This document shows positions 43,011 to 54,318 of a DNA stretch of 64,000 nucleotides, in pieces. The position numbers were made by a program, and so were the translations under genes. Source of the stretch: Pseudomonas oryzagri (GTDB lineage: Bacteria; Pseudomonadota; Gammaproteobacteria; Pseudomonadales; Pseudomonadaceae); contig NZ_JAJHPU010000041.1 in the NCBI RefSeq assembly GCF_020831405.1, positions 124,001 through 188,000 on the forward strand. The letters run 5' to 3'. Position 1 is the first letter of the stretch, and every line of letters begins with the position of its first letter. Below the pieces are notes generated by a model, which was not told where the DNA came from, ran no database searches, and saw only the letters and a program-made list of their open reading frames with translations.

Positions 43011-44909
43011 ATGGCTACGATTACATATAGGCCTGATATTGATGGGCTAAGGGCTGTTGCTGTTTCTTTGGTGGTTTTGAATCACTTTGGCATCGGTCTG
43101 TTTAGTGGTGGGTTCGTCGGGGTTGATGTATTTTTTGTAATTTCTGGCTATCTGATAACAAATATCATATCGAGCCAGATGGCGGCGGGAGTGTGGTCGT
43201 TTGGTCAGTTTTACACCAAGCGAGCATTCCGGTTGTTGCCGGCATTGTATGTCATGTTGGGCGCTGTTTTAGTTGCTGGTTATTTCTTTTATCTGCCGGC
43301 CGACTATAGCCTTCTGGCTAAAGGTGTCCTCAGTTCCCTATTGTTCTCGGCGAACATATTTTTTTGGCAGAACTCGGGAGGGTATTTTTCGCCCGATGCT
43401 GAAGAGATGCCCCTCCTGCATATATGGTCTCTTTCGGTTGAGGAGCAGTTTTATTTTTGCTGGCCATTCCTGTTTTATTTGGCATATAAATTTTTTCGTG
43501 GTCGGGCGCTTTGTTGGGTGATTCTCGCCTCTGCGCTGCTTTCATTCTGGCTTTCTGAGGTCGGGGTCGAGCGGGGGTATAGTGGGGCGTACTTCTTGTT
43601 GCCGTTTCGCGCAGGTGAGCTGCTTTTGGGCTGCTCCCTGGCGCTTTTCCTCAATTTTCGGGGCGAGGGGCGAGAGGTACGTCCTGTTGTTGCTGAGGCC
43701 CTATCGTTCTTTGGACTGTTTTTGATTTTTGCTGCAGCTGTGCTCTTGGGGAAGGGCTCAAGCTTTCCTGGGATTAACGCTTTTATCCCTTGTTTGGGCG
43801 CCGCCCTGGTAATCGCGGCTCCGAGTTTTGGGCGAAGCCTTGGCTCGAGGATCTTGTCGCTCAAGCCCTTCGTTTTTATCGGCTTGATATCCTACTCTCT
43901 TTATTTGTGGCACTGGCCGGTAGCAAGCATTTTGAGGTACTTGAGAGTCGACCTGACTCCGTTGGTGGCTCTGGGGGCCATTTTGTCCTCTGTACTGATA
44001 GGCTTTGTCAGCTGGTATTTTGTGGAGAGGCCTTTCCGTACTGCTGGTCAGCGGAAGGGGCGGATGGTCGCCATTGCAGGGGCGTTGGCCATTTCTTTCG
44101 TTTTCGTGGGGCCAGTTTTTGTTTACTTGAAAAACGGGCTTCCGGAGCGGTTCCCCTACGCAATGCTTACCCAGGAACAATTGGATGCCGAGCGCCTGCG
44201 CTACTGGGTGGATATTAAGACAAAGGATACGAGCTTTGCAGAAGGGAAAATTGCGAAGCAGGTTCTGGTGGTGGGGAACTCGCATGCGTACGATTTTTCA
44301 TATGCGCTCACGGAAAACGACTTCGTCGGAACCATAAAACTTATCGAGACGACCTTTCATTGCTTCAACTTTGGATTCAATGCGGTTTTTCCTGACAAGG
44401 CGGATCTGTGTCGGGAAAAGTTTTTGGGAGTCATCGAGAGTCCTGAGTTGAGGTCTGCTGATGTTATTTACCTTCATGATAACTGGAGCGGAAAGGATTT
44501 TGAGGGGCTTGTCAAGGTCCTGCAGGAGATTCGGCAGGTTACATCGGCCCCGATTTATGTTGTGGGCCCAAAGATGACATTTGATGAAAGTGCATTGAAT
44601 ATATCGAAGTACGCGCAGTCCGAAAGAATTGTGACTGCCTCGGGTATAAATCAATATTCGAGAGGTTATCAGCGGAAAAATCTTTTTGACTATGATCGCG
44701 AATTGAAGGATTTCTTCGCTGGCGATGTTGGAGTGAAGGATGTTCACTATATTAGTGCGCTCGATGTGCAGTGTGGTGCCGAGCGGCGGTGCGATATTCT
44801 GTCTGAAGATACCGGTGAATATCTTTATTTTGATACGGGCCATTTTACTCTTGCCGGTGCGCGAGACTTTGGCAAAAAATTGAAAAAGAAGGATGGCTCC
44901 GCTTTCTGA
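43011..44909 (+). CDS. OafA-like membrane O-acyltransferase with SGNH domain
   Basis: The 632-aa protein joins an acyltransferase-3 membrane domain (about ten helices, residues 1-370) to a periplasmic SGNH hydrolase-like domain. Visible motifs are YRPDIDGLRAVAV, His25 in VLNHFGIG, the basic FYTKRAFRLLP loop, Ser424 in VVGNSHAYD, and the Asp608/His611 pair in FDTGHFTLAGA. Such proteins O-acetylate O-antigen in the periplasm. The gene is visibly AT-rich, with many TTT, TTG and ATA codons that neighbouring genes avoid, so it was probably acquired separately. It sits between rmlB and rmlA, just after a terminator. AGGGG precedes the ATG. Confidence 0.93.
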   Translation: MATITYRPDIDGLRAVAVSLVVLNHFGIGLFSGGFVGVDVFFVISGYLITNIISSQMAAGVWSFGQFYTKRAFRLLPALYVMLGAVLVAGYFFYLPADYSLLAKGVLSSLLFSANIFFWQNSGGYFSPDAEEMPLLHIWSLSVEEQFYFCWPFLFYLAYKFFRGRALCWVILASALLSFWLSEVGVERGYSGAYFLLPFRAGELLLGCSLALFLNFRGEGREVRPVVAEALSFFGLFLIFAAAVLLGKGSSFPGINAFIPCLGAALVIAAPSFGRSLGSRILSLKPFVFIGLISYSLYLWHWPVASILRYLRVDLTPLVALGAILSSVLIGFVSWYFVERPFRTAGQRKGRMVAIAGALAISFVFVGPVFVYLKNGLPERFPYAMLTQEQLDAERLRYWVDIKTKDTSFAEGKIAKQVLVVGNSHAYDFSYALTENDFVGTIKLIETTFHCFNFGFNAVFPDKADLCREKFLGVIESPELRSADVIYLHDNWSGKDFEGLVKVLQEIRQVTSAPIYVVGPKMTFDESALNISKYAQSERIVTASGINQYSRGYQRKNLFDYDRELKDFFAGDVGVKDVHYISALDVQCGAERRCDILSEDTGEYLYFDTGHFTLAGARDFGKKLKKKDGSAF

Positions 44910-45026
44910 GTTTTGCTGGTCTCTCTCGGTATGCTTTTCGTCAGACTGTCAGTTTATTGCCGAGGCGATTGGTTTAAGTACTTTGAAGGTTCGGAGTTTT
45001 GATTTCTTCTGTAAGGATCCTACTCA

Positions 45027-45905
45027 ATGAAAGGCATAATTCTCGCCGGTGGCTCCGGCACCCGATTGCACCCCATCACGCGTGGCGTTTCCAAGCAGCT
45101 GTTGCCGATCTACGACAAGCCGATGATCTATTATCCGCTGTCGGTGCTGATGCTGGCCGGCATTCGCGAGGTGCTGATCATCTCCACTCCGGACGATCTA
45201 CCCAACTTCCGCAAGCTGCTGGGTGACGGTTCCGACTTCGGTATCGAGCTGAGCTATGCCGAGCAGCCCTCTCCGGACGGTCTCGCCCAAGCCTTTCTGA
45301 TCGGCGAGGAGTTCATCGGCGACAGCAGCGTGTGCCTGATCCTCGGCGACAATATCTTCTATGGCTACGGCTTCAGCGCCATGCTGCGCGAGGCGGCCGG
45401 CCGTACTCAGGGCGCGACGGTGTTCGGCTACCACGTGAGCGACCCGGAGCGCTTCGGCGTGGTCGAGTTCGATGCCGGCGGCAAGGCCGTTTCCATCGAG
45501 GAAAAGCCCAAGGCACCGAAGTCCCACTATGCGGTCACCGGCCTGTATTTCTACGACAACGACGTGGTGCGCATCGCCAAAGAGGTGAAGCCGTCGCCCC
45601 GCGGCGAGCTGGAAATCACCGACGTGAATAACGCCTATCTGCAACGCGGTGACCTGCACGTGAGCGTGCTGGGTCGTGGCTTCGCCTGGCTGGATACCGG
45701 TACCCATGACTCGCTGATGGAGGCGAGCCATTTCGTGCATACCATCGAGGCCCGCCAGGGCCTCAAGGTCGCCTGCCTCGAGGAAATCGCCTATCACCAG
45801 GGCTGGCTTTCGGCCGAGCGACTGGCGATTCAAGCCGAGGCGCTGAGCAAGACCGGTTATGGTCAGTACCTCAAGCAACTGCTGACCCAGGAGGCTGTGC
45901 AATGA
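45027..45905 (+). CDS. rmlA: Glucose-1-phosphate thymidylyltransferase
   Basis: RmlA makes dTDP-glucose from dTTP and glucose-1-phosphate, the first step to dTDP-L-rhamnose. The 292-aa protein has the nucleotidyltransferase motif [20 protein letters not shown] (residues 5-24), [13 protein letters not shown] and the conserved [18 protein letters not shown] lies eight bases upstream of the ATG. The 117-base gap before it is AT-rich and may hold a promoter, but no clear -35/-10 pair stands out. It overlaps rmlC by four bases (ATGA). Confidence 0.97.
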   Translation: MKGIILAGGSGTRLHPITRGVSKQLLPIYDKPMIYYPLSVLMLAGIREVLIISTPDDLPNFRKLLGDGSDFGIELSYAEQPSPDGLAQAFLIGEEFIGDSSVCLILGDNIFYGYGFSAMLREAAGRTQGATVFGYHVSDPERFGVVEFDAGGKAVSIEEKPKAPKSHYAVTGLYFYDNDVVRIAKEVKPSPRGELEITDVNNAYLQRGDLHVSVLGRGFAWLDTGTHDSLMEASHFVHTIEARQGLKVACLEEIAYHQGWLSAERLAIQAEALSKTGYGQYLKQLLTQEAVQ

Positions 45906-46444
45906 AAGTGATCGAAACGGCCCTGCCTGGCGTGCTGATCATCGAGCCCAAGGTATTCGGGGATCATCGTGGTTTCTTCATCGAAACCTTCCAGGTGGAG
46001 CGTTACCGCGACGCCGGCATCGCCTTGCCGTTCGTGCAGGACAACCATTCCCGCTCTCCGCGCGGCGTGCTGCGCGGCCTGCATTTCCAGAAGACCCGCC
46101 CGCAGGGCAAGCTGGTCAGCGTCAGCCGCGGTGCCGTGTACGACGTGGCGGTGGATATCAATCCGGATTCGCCCACGTGCGGCCAGTTCGTCGGCGTCGA
46201 GCTGAGCGACGACAATCATCGCCAACTGTGGATTCCGCCGGGTTATGCCCACGGCTTCTGCGTGCTCAGTGATGTGGCCGATTTCCAGTACAAGTGCACC
46301 GATCTTTACTTCCCCGAGGATGAAGGCGGTCTGCTGTGGAACGATGCGGATGTGAACATTCCCTGGCCCGTCGAAGCTCCCCAGTTGTCCGCCAAGGATC
46401 AGCGTAATCCGACCCTCCGCCAGCTGCTGGGCAAGGAGTCCTGA
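45902..46444 (+). CDS. rmlC: dTDP-4-dehydrorhamnose 3,5-epimerase
   Basis: RmlC epimerises the 4-keto intermediate at C3 and C5. The 180-aa cupin-fold protein has [13 protein letters not shown], the active-site His region [19 protein letters not shown] and [10 protein letters not shown], all standard for the family. It overlaps rmlA by four bases, and rmlD begins one base after its stop, so the three are one translational unit. Confidence 0.97.
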   Translation: MKVIETALPGVLIIEPKVFGDHRGFFIETFQVERYRDAGIALPFVQDNHSRSPRGVLRGLHFQKTRPQGKLVSVSRGAVYDVAVDINPDSPTCGQFVGVELSDDNHRQLWIPPGYAHGFCVLSDVADFQYKCTDLYFPEDEGGLLWNDADVNIPWPVEAPQLSAKDQRNPTLRQLLGKES

Positions 46445-46445
46445 G

Positions 46446-47336
46446 ATGCGCGTGCTGATTAGCGGCGCCCGTGGCCAGGTCGGCCACGAGCTGTTGCGCC
46501 TGGCCCCCGAAGGCTTCTCGGTCCAGGGTTTGGGGTCCGCCGAGCTGGATATCGCCGATGCCGGCCAGGTGGCCCGGGTGGTCGCCGAGCTGCAACCCCA
46601 GCTGATCATCAACGCCGCGGCCTATACCGCGGTGGACAAGGCGGAGAGCGAGCCGGAGCGGGCCTGGGCGGTGAACCGCGATGGCGTCGCGCACCTGGCG
46701 GTGGAGGCCGAGCGCCTGGGCATTCCCGTGCTGCACATCTCCACCGACTACGTGTTCGCCGGCGACGCGCAAACGCCCTATCGGGAGACCGATGCAACCG
46801 GCCCCACCGGCGTTTACGGCGCCAGCAAGCTGGGTGGCGAAGTCATGCTGGCCGCCAATTGCAGCCGCCACATCGTCCTGCGCACCAGCTGGGTGTTCGG
46901 CAGCCACGGCAACAACTTCGTCAAGACCATGTTGCGCCTGGGGCGCGAGCGTGAGGAGTTGGGGGTGGTCGCCGATCAGCAGGGTTGTCCGACCTCGGCG
47001 GCCAGCATCGCGCGGGCGCTCTGGGCCTTGGCGCGGCAGTTCCGCGAGCAGGGAGCTCTGCCCTGGGGCATCTACCACTTCAGCGGCACGCCCGCCTGCA
47101 CCTGGCATCAATTCGCCACGGAAATCTTTCGCCAGGCTGTCGAGCAGGGGCTGCTGGAGCGAGCACCGCGGGTACGGGCCATCGCCACCAGCGAGTATCC
47201 CACGCCCGCCACGCGCCCGGCCTGGTCGGTGCTGGATTGCGGCAAGCTCCGGGAGACGTGCAGTATCGAGCAGACCGACTGGCGGCACGAGCTGGGGCTG
47301 GTGCTTGCCGAGCTGGGCAACGCGCCCGGGCGCTAG
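46446..47336 (+). CDS. rmlD: dTDP-4-dehydrorhamnose reductase
   Basis: RmlD reduces the last intermediate to dTDP-L-rhamnose with NADPH. The 296-aa SDR protein has VLISGARGQVGHELL at the N-terminus, INAAAYTAVDKAE, the HISTDYVFAGD segment and the catalytic YGASKLGGE (Tyr-x3-Lys). AAGGAG lies just upstream within the rmlC end. It closes the rmlA-rmlC-rmlD unit. The 173-base gap after it contains TTGCCTGTATAAC, a possible promoter for the next gene. Confidence 0.97.
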   Translation: MRVLISGARGQVGHELLRLAPEGFSVQGLGSAELDIADAGQVARVVAELQPQLIINAAAYTAVDKAESEPERAWAVNRDGVAHLAVEAERLGIPVLHISTDYVFAGDAQTPYRETDATGPTGVYGASKLGGEVMLAANCSRHIVLRTSWVFGSHGNNFVKTMLRLGREREELGVVADQQGCPTSAASIARALWALARQFREQGALPWGIYHFSGTPACTWHQFATEIFRQAVEQGLLERAPRVRAIATSEYPTPATRPAWSVLDCGKLRETCSIEQTDWRHELGLVLAELGNAPGR

Positions 47337-47509
47337 TGGCGCTCCCTCACGGTGGTTTGCCTGTATAACGCATGCTAACCAAGCCAGGAGAGGTTGTTCG
47401 CGTTCTGGTTGTGCTTTGCTTCCTGCAGCAAATGATCCCTGCCAGCCGGCGTGGGGCAATGCCCGGTAGTCGTGGCATTGCTCTCTCGTGACATGGAGTT
47501 ACTTTCCCA

Positions 47510-48895
47510 ATGTCTTACCCTCCTCGCTATCAGCCGACTTTTGCCGAGCGCTATCCTCTGGCGATGCTGGCGGCGGTAGTCGACTTCCTGTCGGTGGTCG
47601 CCGTCGGGTATCTGGCCCACCTGTGGCGTTTCGGCTCCCTGGAGCTGGATGGCCGCTACACCACGGCAACCTTCATTTTTGCGTTGCTGGTCATGCTCAG
47701 CCTGCTGATGAGTGGCGTCTACCATTCCTGGCGCGGCAGGGGGTTCCTGCAGCTAGGGGGCAGGGTGTGTTTGGGGTGGCTGGTGGCCATCGGTACCGCC
47801 TTGAGCATCGTCTTCTTAACCAAGGTGGCGGAAAGCTATTCACGGCTATGGTTCATGGGCCTGGTTACGCTGGGGGGAACGGTCAGCATCCTGCTGCGCC
47901 TTGTGGTATTCCTCGCGCTGCGTCAACTGCGCTCGGCAGGTCGCAACCTGAAAGGCGTGCTGCTGATCGATAGCGGTGGCAGCGCCGCTCGCCAGCTCAA
48001 TGGCGAGCGCTCGCTGGCGGAGAATGGCTTTCGCTTGCTGACCAGCCTGCATTTCGAACGCAGCGAGGAGTGGCTGCAGCGCCTGGTGGACCAAGTGGAC
48101 GAACAGGGTGCCCATGAGGTTTGGCTGTGCCTGCCGTTGACCGCGGGCGATGCCATTCGCTCCGTGCTCTATGCCCTGCGCCATCGGACGGTAGAGATAC
48201 GCTTCATTCCCGAGTGGGGCGATCTGCCGTTGCTCAATCACAGGATCAGCCATATTGCCGGACTATATTCGCTGGATCTCAGCTGCAGTCCGATGGATGG
48301 GCCGTCGCGCTGGGTGAAGCGGGCCGAGGACCTGCTGATCGGCGGGGCGATCTCGCTGCTGATCCTGCCGATCTGCCTGGTAATCGCCATAGCCATCAAG
48401 CTGACTTCGCCAGGGCCGGTGCTGTTCAAGCAGTACCGAACCGGCATCAATGGCCGGAAGTTCAAGGTCTACAAGTTCCGCTCCATGGTCGTGCACCAGG
48501 AAGCGCGGGACGAGGTGACCCAGGCGAAGAAGCAGGATCCGCGTATTACGCGAATCGGTGCCTTCCTGCGGCGTACCAGCCTCGACGAGCTGCCGCAGTT
48601 CTTCAATGTCATGCAGGGGCGTATGTCCATCGTCGGTCCCCGGCCGCATGCCCTGGCGCACAACGAGTACTACAAGGATCTGGTCGAATCCTACATGCAG
48701 CGTCACAAGGTCAAGCCAGGCATCACCGGCTGGGCCCAGGTGAATGGCTACCGGGGTGAGACCGATACCTTGGAAAAGATGCAGAAGCGTGTCGAATACG
48801 ACCTTTGGTACATCGACAACTGGTCGATGTGGCTGGATCTGAAAATCATATTTTGGACGATTTTCAAGGGGTTCATTGGGGAAAATGCTTACTGA
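47510..48895 (+). CDS. Initiating sugar-1-phosphate transferase (WcaJ/WbaP type)
   Basis: This polyprenyl-phosphate hexose-1-phosphate transferase starts each O-unit on undecaprenyl phosphate. The 461-aa protein has four N-terminal hydrophobic helices (about 20-150), a cytosolic CoA-binding-like middle domain and a C-terminal catalytic domain. The latter shows the membrane-embedded segment LLIGGAISLLILPICLVIAIAIKL, KFRSM, DELPQFFNVMQGRMSIVGPRP and PGITGWAQVNGYRGET. Long multi-helix architecture fits the WcaJ/WbaP type for Glc-1-P or Gal-1-P rather than the short WbpL type. GGAG is 12 bases before the ATG. waaL follows after a gap of about 26 bases. Confidence 0.93.
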   Translation: MSYPPRYQPTFAERYPLAMLAAVVDFLSVVAVGYLAHLWRFGSLELDGRYTTATFIFALLVMLSLLMSGVYHSWRGRGFLQLGGRVCLGWLVAIGTALSIVFLTKVAESYSRLWFMGLVTLGGTVSILLRLVVFLALRQLRSAGRNLKGVLLIDSGGSAARQLNGERSLAENGFRLLTSLHFERSEEWLQRLVDQVDEQGAHEVWLCLPLTAGDAIRSVLYALRHRTVEIRFIPEWGDLPLLNHRISHIAGLYSLDLSCSPMDGPSRWVKRAEDLLIGGAISLLILPICLVIAIAIKLTSPGPVLFKQYRTGINGRKFKVYKFRSMVVHQEARDEVTQAKKQDPRITRIGAFLRRTSLDELPQFFNVMQGRMSIVGPRPHALAHNEYYKDLVESYMQRHKVKPGITGWAQVNGYRGETDTLEKMQKRVEYDLWYIDNWSMWLDLKIIFWTIFKGFIGENAY

Positions 48896-48921
48896 GTGAG
48901 TGGTTTCCAAGGGGTTTTGTG

Positions 48922-50178
48922 GTGGAAATGGTTTCGCGGATTATCGATACGAAGAACTCTCGCGTCTGGAGTCGGCTCCTGCCGGGAATTCTGGCGCTTG
49001 GCCTGTTCGTTCAGTTGAGCGGACAGGTGTGGCTGCAGTCAGGCAGCGCCCACAACACTCAGGTCTACCTGGGGCTACTGCTGCCGGCCTTGATTGCGCT
49101 GGTCTGCAAGCTGGTCAGCCGCGCGCCCATCCGCGTTTCGGTCGAATATCTGCCATGGCTGCTTTTTCTCGCTTGGGTCGCGAGTAGCACGCTCTGGAGC
49201 ACGAATGCGGAAAAGCGCCCGCTGGATCTGGCGAAGTGCGCGATGTTCATCGCGCTCTTTCTGGCCGCGCTCGCAATCCTGTTGAGGCAGGGGGAAGCCC
49301 ATCTGCGCCGGGCCTTGATGGCCGGCTTCGTGGTGGTGGCGCTGGGCGCCCTGGCCAGTCTGATCTATCAGTTCTTCCTGCTTGATAAGCCGCTGGCTTA
49401 TCGAGCGTATCGCATCGATCGGCTGGGATACGGTGACTTCGCCAATTATGGCTGGCCGGTGATCGCCGGGATTTTTCATGGAGCGATAGCGGTCTGGGTG
49501 TTCGGTTATGCGATAGATCGGAAGGTCGGCACCAAGGCCGCCTCCGTCGCTCTGGCGATGTTCGGCGTTCTGGTGCTGTATGTCGTGTTCACCTATGCGC
49601 GCGGGGCCTGGTTCGGCGTGCTCGGCGGTTGCCTTGCGGCGGTGCTGGTGCAGAACTCGCGGCGCGGATGGTGGCTATCCGCGGCATTTCTGGTGCTGCT
49701 GCTGGGCGTCGGCATGCTTTATTGGCAAGCACTGACCTTCGAGGTGCAGACGCAGCAACTGTCCGGGCGCGAGGCGATCTGGCAGTACTTCTTCGAGGTC
49801 ATGCAGGGGCATTGGCTGTTCGGCTACGGGTTGGGGACGCCCTTCGTATATAACTGGCCCGATGGCGTGAACATTTCTCCCCATGCCCACAGTCTGTATC
49901 TGCAGCAGGTTTATGACAGCGGATTGGTCTCGCTCGCGCTCATGGCCATCGGCCTGCTCGGCGTGGCTCGCAAGGCATGGCGACTGCGCGACGATCCCTG
50001 GGTTCGCCTGGCTTTTCCCGCCTTGGTTTTCGCGCTGATTGCCCTGCTGACGGATGTCGAACGGATCATTACCCGCCCCAGCGTTTACTGGACGGTGTTC
50101 TGGCTACCCGTGGCGATACTGCTGGCGATTCCCGGCGGTCGCCAGGACAGGGGCGATGACGCGGCCACTGCCGCGTAG
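48922..50178 (+). CDS. waaL: O-antigen ligase WaaL
   Basis: WaaL joins the finished O-polymer to lipid A-core on the periplasmic face of the inner membrane. The 418-aa protein has about eleven membrane helices and a large periplasmic loop with the Wzy_C signature: YARGAWFGVLGG, SGREAIWQYFFEVMQGHWLFGYGLGT and SPHAHSLYLQQVYDSG. The histidine in that last segment is the one reported as essential in WaaL proteins. I chose GTG 48922 because AAGGGG lies seven bases upstream; GTG 48919 and ATG 48928 are alternatives. In P. aeruginosa waaL lies near msbA, so its place at the end of the O-antigen locus is different here. Confidence 0.88.
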   Translation: MEMVSRIIDTKNSRVWSRLLPGILALGLFVQLSGQVWLQSGSAHNTQVYLGLLLPALIALVCKLVSRAPIRVSVEYLPWLLFLAWVASSTLWSTNAEKRPLDLAKCAMFIALFLAALAILLRQGEAHLRRALMAGFVVVALGALASLIYQFFLLDKPLAYRAYRIDRLGYGDFANYGWPVIAGIFHGAIAVWVFGYAIDRKVGTKAASVALAMFGVLVLYVVFTYARGAWFGVLGGCLAAVLVQNSRRGWWLSAAFLVLLLGVGMLYWQALTFEVQTQQLSGREAIWQYFFEVMQGHWLFGYGLGTPFVYNWPDGVNISPHAHSLYLQQVYDSGLVSLALMAIGLLGVARKAWRLRDDPWVRLAFPALVFALIALLTDVERIITRPSVYWTVFWLPVAILLAIPGGRQDRGDDAATAA

Positions 50179-50254
50179 GTCGCGCAGCCTGCCGGCAGGG
50201 CGCTCGTCCGAACCACTGGCCCCATGCGCAGAGGCCGATTAAACTGCTCGGGTT

Positions 50255-52324
<2,070 letters not shown>

Positions 52325-52347
52325 GCTGTCAGCAGTCGGATGACATG

Positions 52348-52371
52348 GAAACGGGCCCTGGGGCCCGTTTC
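52348..52371. terminator. Bidirectional terminator between thiC and lipoprotein gene
   Basis: GAAACGGGCCC and GGGCCCGTTTC form an 11-bp perfect stem with a very short loop, 24 bases after the thiC stop. Its right arm ends one base before the stop codon of the convergent lipoprotein gene. The TTTC and GAAA ends give short T-runs on both strands. Confidence 0.8.
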
Positions 52372-53109
52372 TCATTTCTGCGTCGGCAGGTACTCCGTCT
52401 TGAGCACGCCGCGCAGGCGGGAATAGGGGATCTCCAGGCTCGGATGCCCCATGGTGTACGGGCCCAGGGCATAGACGTCGTACTTGAGCAGCACCTTGTC
52501 CTTGAGCAGGGCGATGTTGGCGGTGGGCTTGAACGGCCAGATGCGCCGGAACTCCTTGGGATCGTCGATCTGCTGGGTCTGCAACCAGCGCTGGTGCGCC
52601 TCGCCGGCGGCCTGCCAGAAGGCGGCCTCCTGGCCGGGCAGCAGCAGGTCGGCGAGCTGCAGGGCGCGCTGCTCGCCGCGCGAATAGTTGATGAAACCGC
52701 GCCCCGGCATGCCATGGGCGCCGCCGCGGTACAGGTAGCTGGACAGCTCGACCACCAGCAGGTCGTCGTGACGGTCGATCAGCTTGGCCTGCAGCCAGGT
52801 TTCCCAGCCCTCGGGCTGAGCGCGGAGCAGCTCGCTGCCGTGCGCGCGCAGCGAGGTGGGCAGCTGGCTATCGGCGTCCTCGCGGGTCATCGCCAGCAGG
52901 GCCTCTTCGATCAGTACGCTCAGGCGCGGCTCGTCGGCGAACTTCAGGGTGTCGACGTTGACCAGGCTGCAGCGCTCGCGCTGGCAGATCTCCGGGCGCT
53001 GCTCCCAGACGATATGCTGCGGCGCCGGCGGCGCGCTCTGGCCGCCGAGGAACTGGCAGGCGGCGAGCAGTGGCAAGCCGGTCAGCAGGAAAAGGGGGTG
53101 AAGACGCAT
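52372..53109 (-). CDS. Lipoprotein with DUF3298/RsiV-like domain
   Basis: The 245-aa protein has a lipoprotein signal peptide ending in the lipobox LLAAC, so it is lipid-anchored in the envelope. The mature part resembles DUF3298 proteins: VVELSSYLYRGGAHGMPGRGFINYS, the metal-free YRGGAHG-type motif, and a final YALGPYTMGHPSLEIPYSRL that is usual for the domain's end. The role is unknown; related domains bind envelope ligands such as lysozyme in RsiV. The start MRLHPLFLL follows AAGGAG; an upstream ATG at 53133 would spoil the signal peptide. It converges on thiC. Confidence 0.85.
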   Translation of the reverse strand: MRLHPLFLLTGLPLLAACQFLGGQSAPPAPQHIVWEQRPEICQRERCSLVNVDTLKFADEPRLSVLIEEALLAMTREDADSQLPTSLRAHGSELLRAQPEGWETWLQAKLIDRHDDLLVVELSSYLYRGGAHGMPGRGFINYSRGEQRALQLADLLLPGQEAAFWQAAGEAHQRWLQTQQIDDPKEFRRIWPFKPTANIALLKDKVLLKYDVYALGPYTMGHPSLEIPYSRLRGVLKTEYLPTQK

Positions 53110-53139
53110 GGGACTCCTTGAGTGGATCGACAATGCTGG

Positions 53140-53167
53140 GTAGGGTGGCGAATCGGCGGAATTCGCC
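53140..53167. repeat. Half copy of the GTAGGGTGG repeat with a hairpin
   Basis: GTAGGGTGG (53140-53148), the left end of the palindromic repeat family, is followed by GGCGAATCGGCGGAATTCGCC, a 7-bp stem-loop. It lies in the divergent gap between the lipoprotein gene and nudF. No right end is found nearby. Confidence 0.45.
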
Positions 53168-53236
53168 AGCGCCGGCGGTTGGAAACTTGATTGCGCGCAG
53201 CGTTCCGTCCGCGCGTTGGTGGGGTGGGGGAAGTAT

Positions 53237-53854
53237 ATGAGCGAGTCGTCGAAAACGACTGACCTGAAGGTGGAAATCGTCGAGCGCGAGTCCTGTTTCC
53301 GCGGCTTTTATGCGCTCGATCGCCTGCATCTGCGCCACGAGCTGTTCGGCGGCGGCATGGGGCCGGTGATCAGTCGCGAACTGTTCGTCCGCCACGATGC
53401 CGTCTGTGTGTTGCCCTACGACGCACAGCGCGATGTCGTGGTGCTGATCGAGCAGTTCCGCGTCGGTGCGCTGGACAAGAGCGCGCATCCCTGGCTGCTC
53501 GAACTGGTCGCCGGACTGATCGACAAGGACGAGACGCCGGAGGAGGTCGCCCGTCGCGAGGCCCTCGAGGAGGCCGACCTGACCCTGGGCGAACTGTGGC
53601 CGGTGACCGCCTACTATCCCTCGCCGGGGGGGAGCGACGAGCGCGTGCATCTGTACGTCGGCCGCTGCGACAGCGCGGGAGCCGGCGGCGTCCATGGCCT
53701 GGCCGAGGAGGGCGAGGACATCCGCGTGCTGGCGATGAGCCTGGACGAGGCGCTGGCGGCGGTGAACGCCGGGCGCATCGACAATGCGGCGAGCATCATC
53801 GCCCTGCAGTGGCTGGCGCTGAACCGCGAACGGGTCCGGCAGACATGGCTATGA
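53237..53854 (+). CDS. nudF: ADP-ribose pyrophosphatase (Nudix)
   Basis: NudF hydrolyses ADP-ribose to AMP and ribose-5-phosphate. The 205-aa protein has a Nudix box GLIDKDETPEEVARREALEEADL (about 95-117) that fits GX5EX7REUXEEXGU except that the penultimate Gly is Asp. The metal-binding glutamates are intact. The start MSESSKTTDL has GGGGGAAG upstream. It overlaps the DUF1249 gene (ATGA), and cpdA follows, the order of the enteric nudF-yqiB-cpdA-yqiA-parE group. Confidence 0.92.
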   Translation: MSESSKTTDLKVEIVERESCFRGFYALDRLHLRHELFGGGMGPVISRELFVRHDAVCVLPYDAQRDVVVLIEQFRVGALDKSAHPWLLELVAGLIDKDETPEEVARREALEEADLTLGELWPVTAYYPSPGGSDERVHLYVGRCDSAGAGGVHGLAEEGEDIRVLAMSLDEALAAVNAGRIDNAASIIALQWLALNRERVRQTWL

Positions 53855-54318
53855 GCGCGCTGGCCGAACGCTATCGGGTCGACCTGGCCGGCCTGCAGGC
53901 GACCTGCGAGGCCAACTACGCGCGCCTGATGCGTCTGCTGCCCGGCATGCGCGAGCAGCCGGCGCTGCGCCGTCTGGCGCTGAGCGCCGGCGATACCCCG
54001 CTGGCGGTGCTGGCGCTCAAGGTCACCGAGGCCGGCCCCTACACCAGTACCGTCGAGGTGCGCGAGGAGCCGGGACTGGCCTGGTTGCCGACGCCGTGCC
54101 TGGAGGTGCGCGTCTACCACGACGCGCGGATGGCCGAGGTCACCGGCGCCGAGCACTGCCGGCGCCTGCAGCCGCGCTACCTCTATCCGAACCCGCGCAT
54201 GCACCAGCCGGACGAGAAGAGCCAGCTCAACCTGTTTCTCGGCGAGTGGCTGGCGCACTATTTACAATGCGGCCATCTGGCGGAAAGCCCGGTGGATCAT
54301 TTGGTCGTTCGCCGGTAG
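53851..54318 (+). CDS. DUF1249 family protein (YqiB-like)
   Basis: The 155-aa protein contains YRVDLAGLQATCEANYARLMRLLP, VEVREEPGLAWLP and a conserved C-terminal region YLYPNPRMHQPDEKSQLNLFLGEWL, the pattern of DUF1249/YqiB. The function is unknown. I use the ATG in the ATGA overlap with nudF; an ATG two codons earlier is equally possible. It lies between nudF and cpdA, as its homologues do in many gammaproteobacteria. Confidence 0.88.
   Translation: MSALAERYRVDLAGLQATCEANYARLMRLLPGMREQPALRRLALSAGDTPLAVLALKVTEAGPYTSTVEVREEPGLAWLPTPCLEVRVYHDARMAEVTGAEHCRRLQPRYLYPNPRMHQPDEKSQLNLFLGEWLAHYLQCGHLAESPVDHLVVRR

Noticed and set aside
47571-47583. Second GGCGGTAG match that could be another ops site
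   Set aside because: It lies inside the coding region of the initiating transferase and lacks the following CGTG and any JUMPstart context, so chance is the better explanation.
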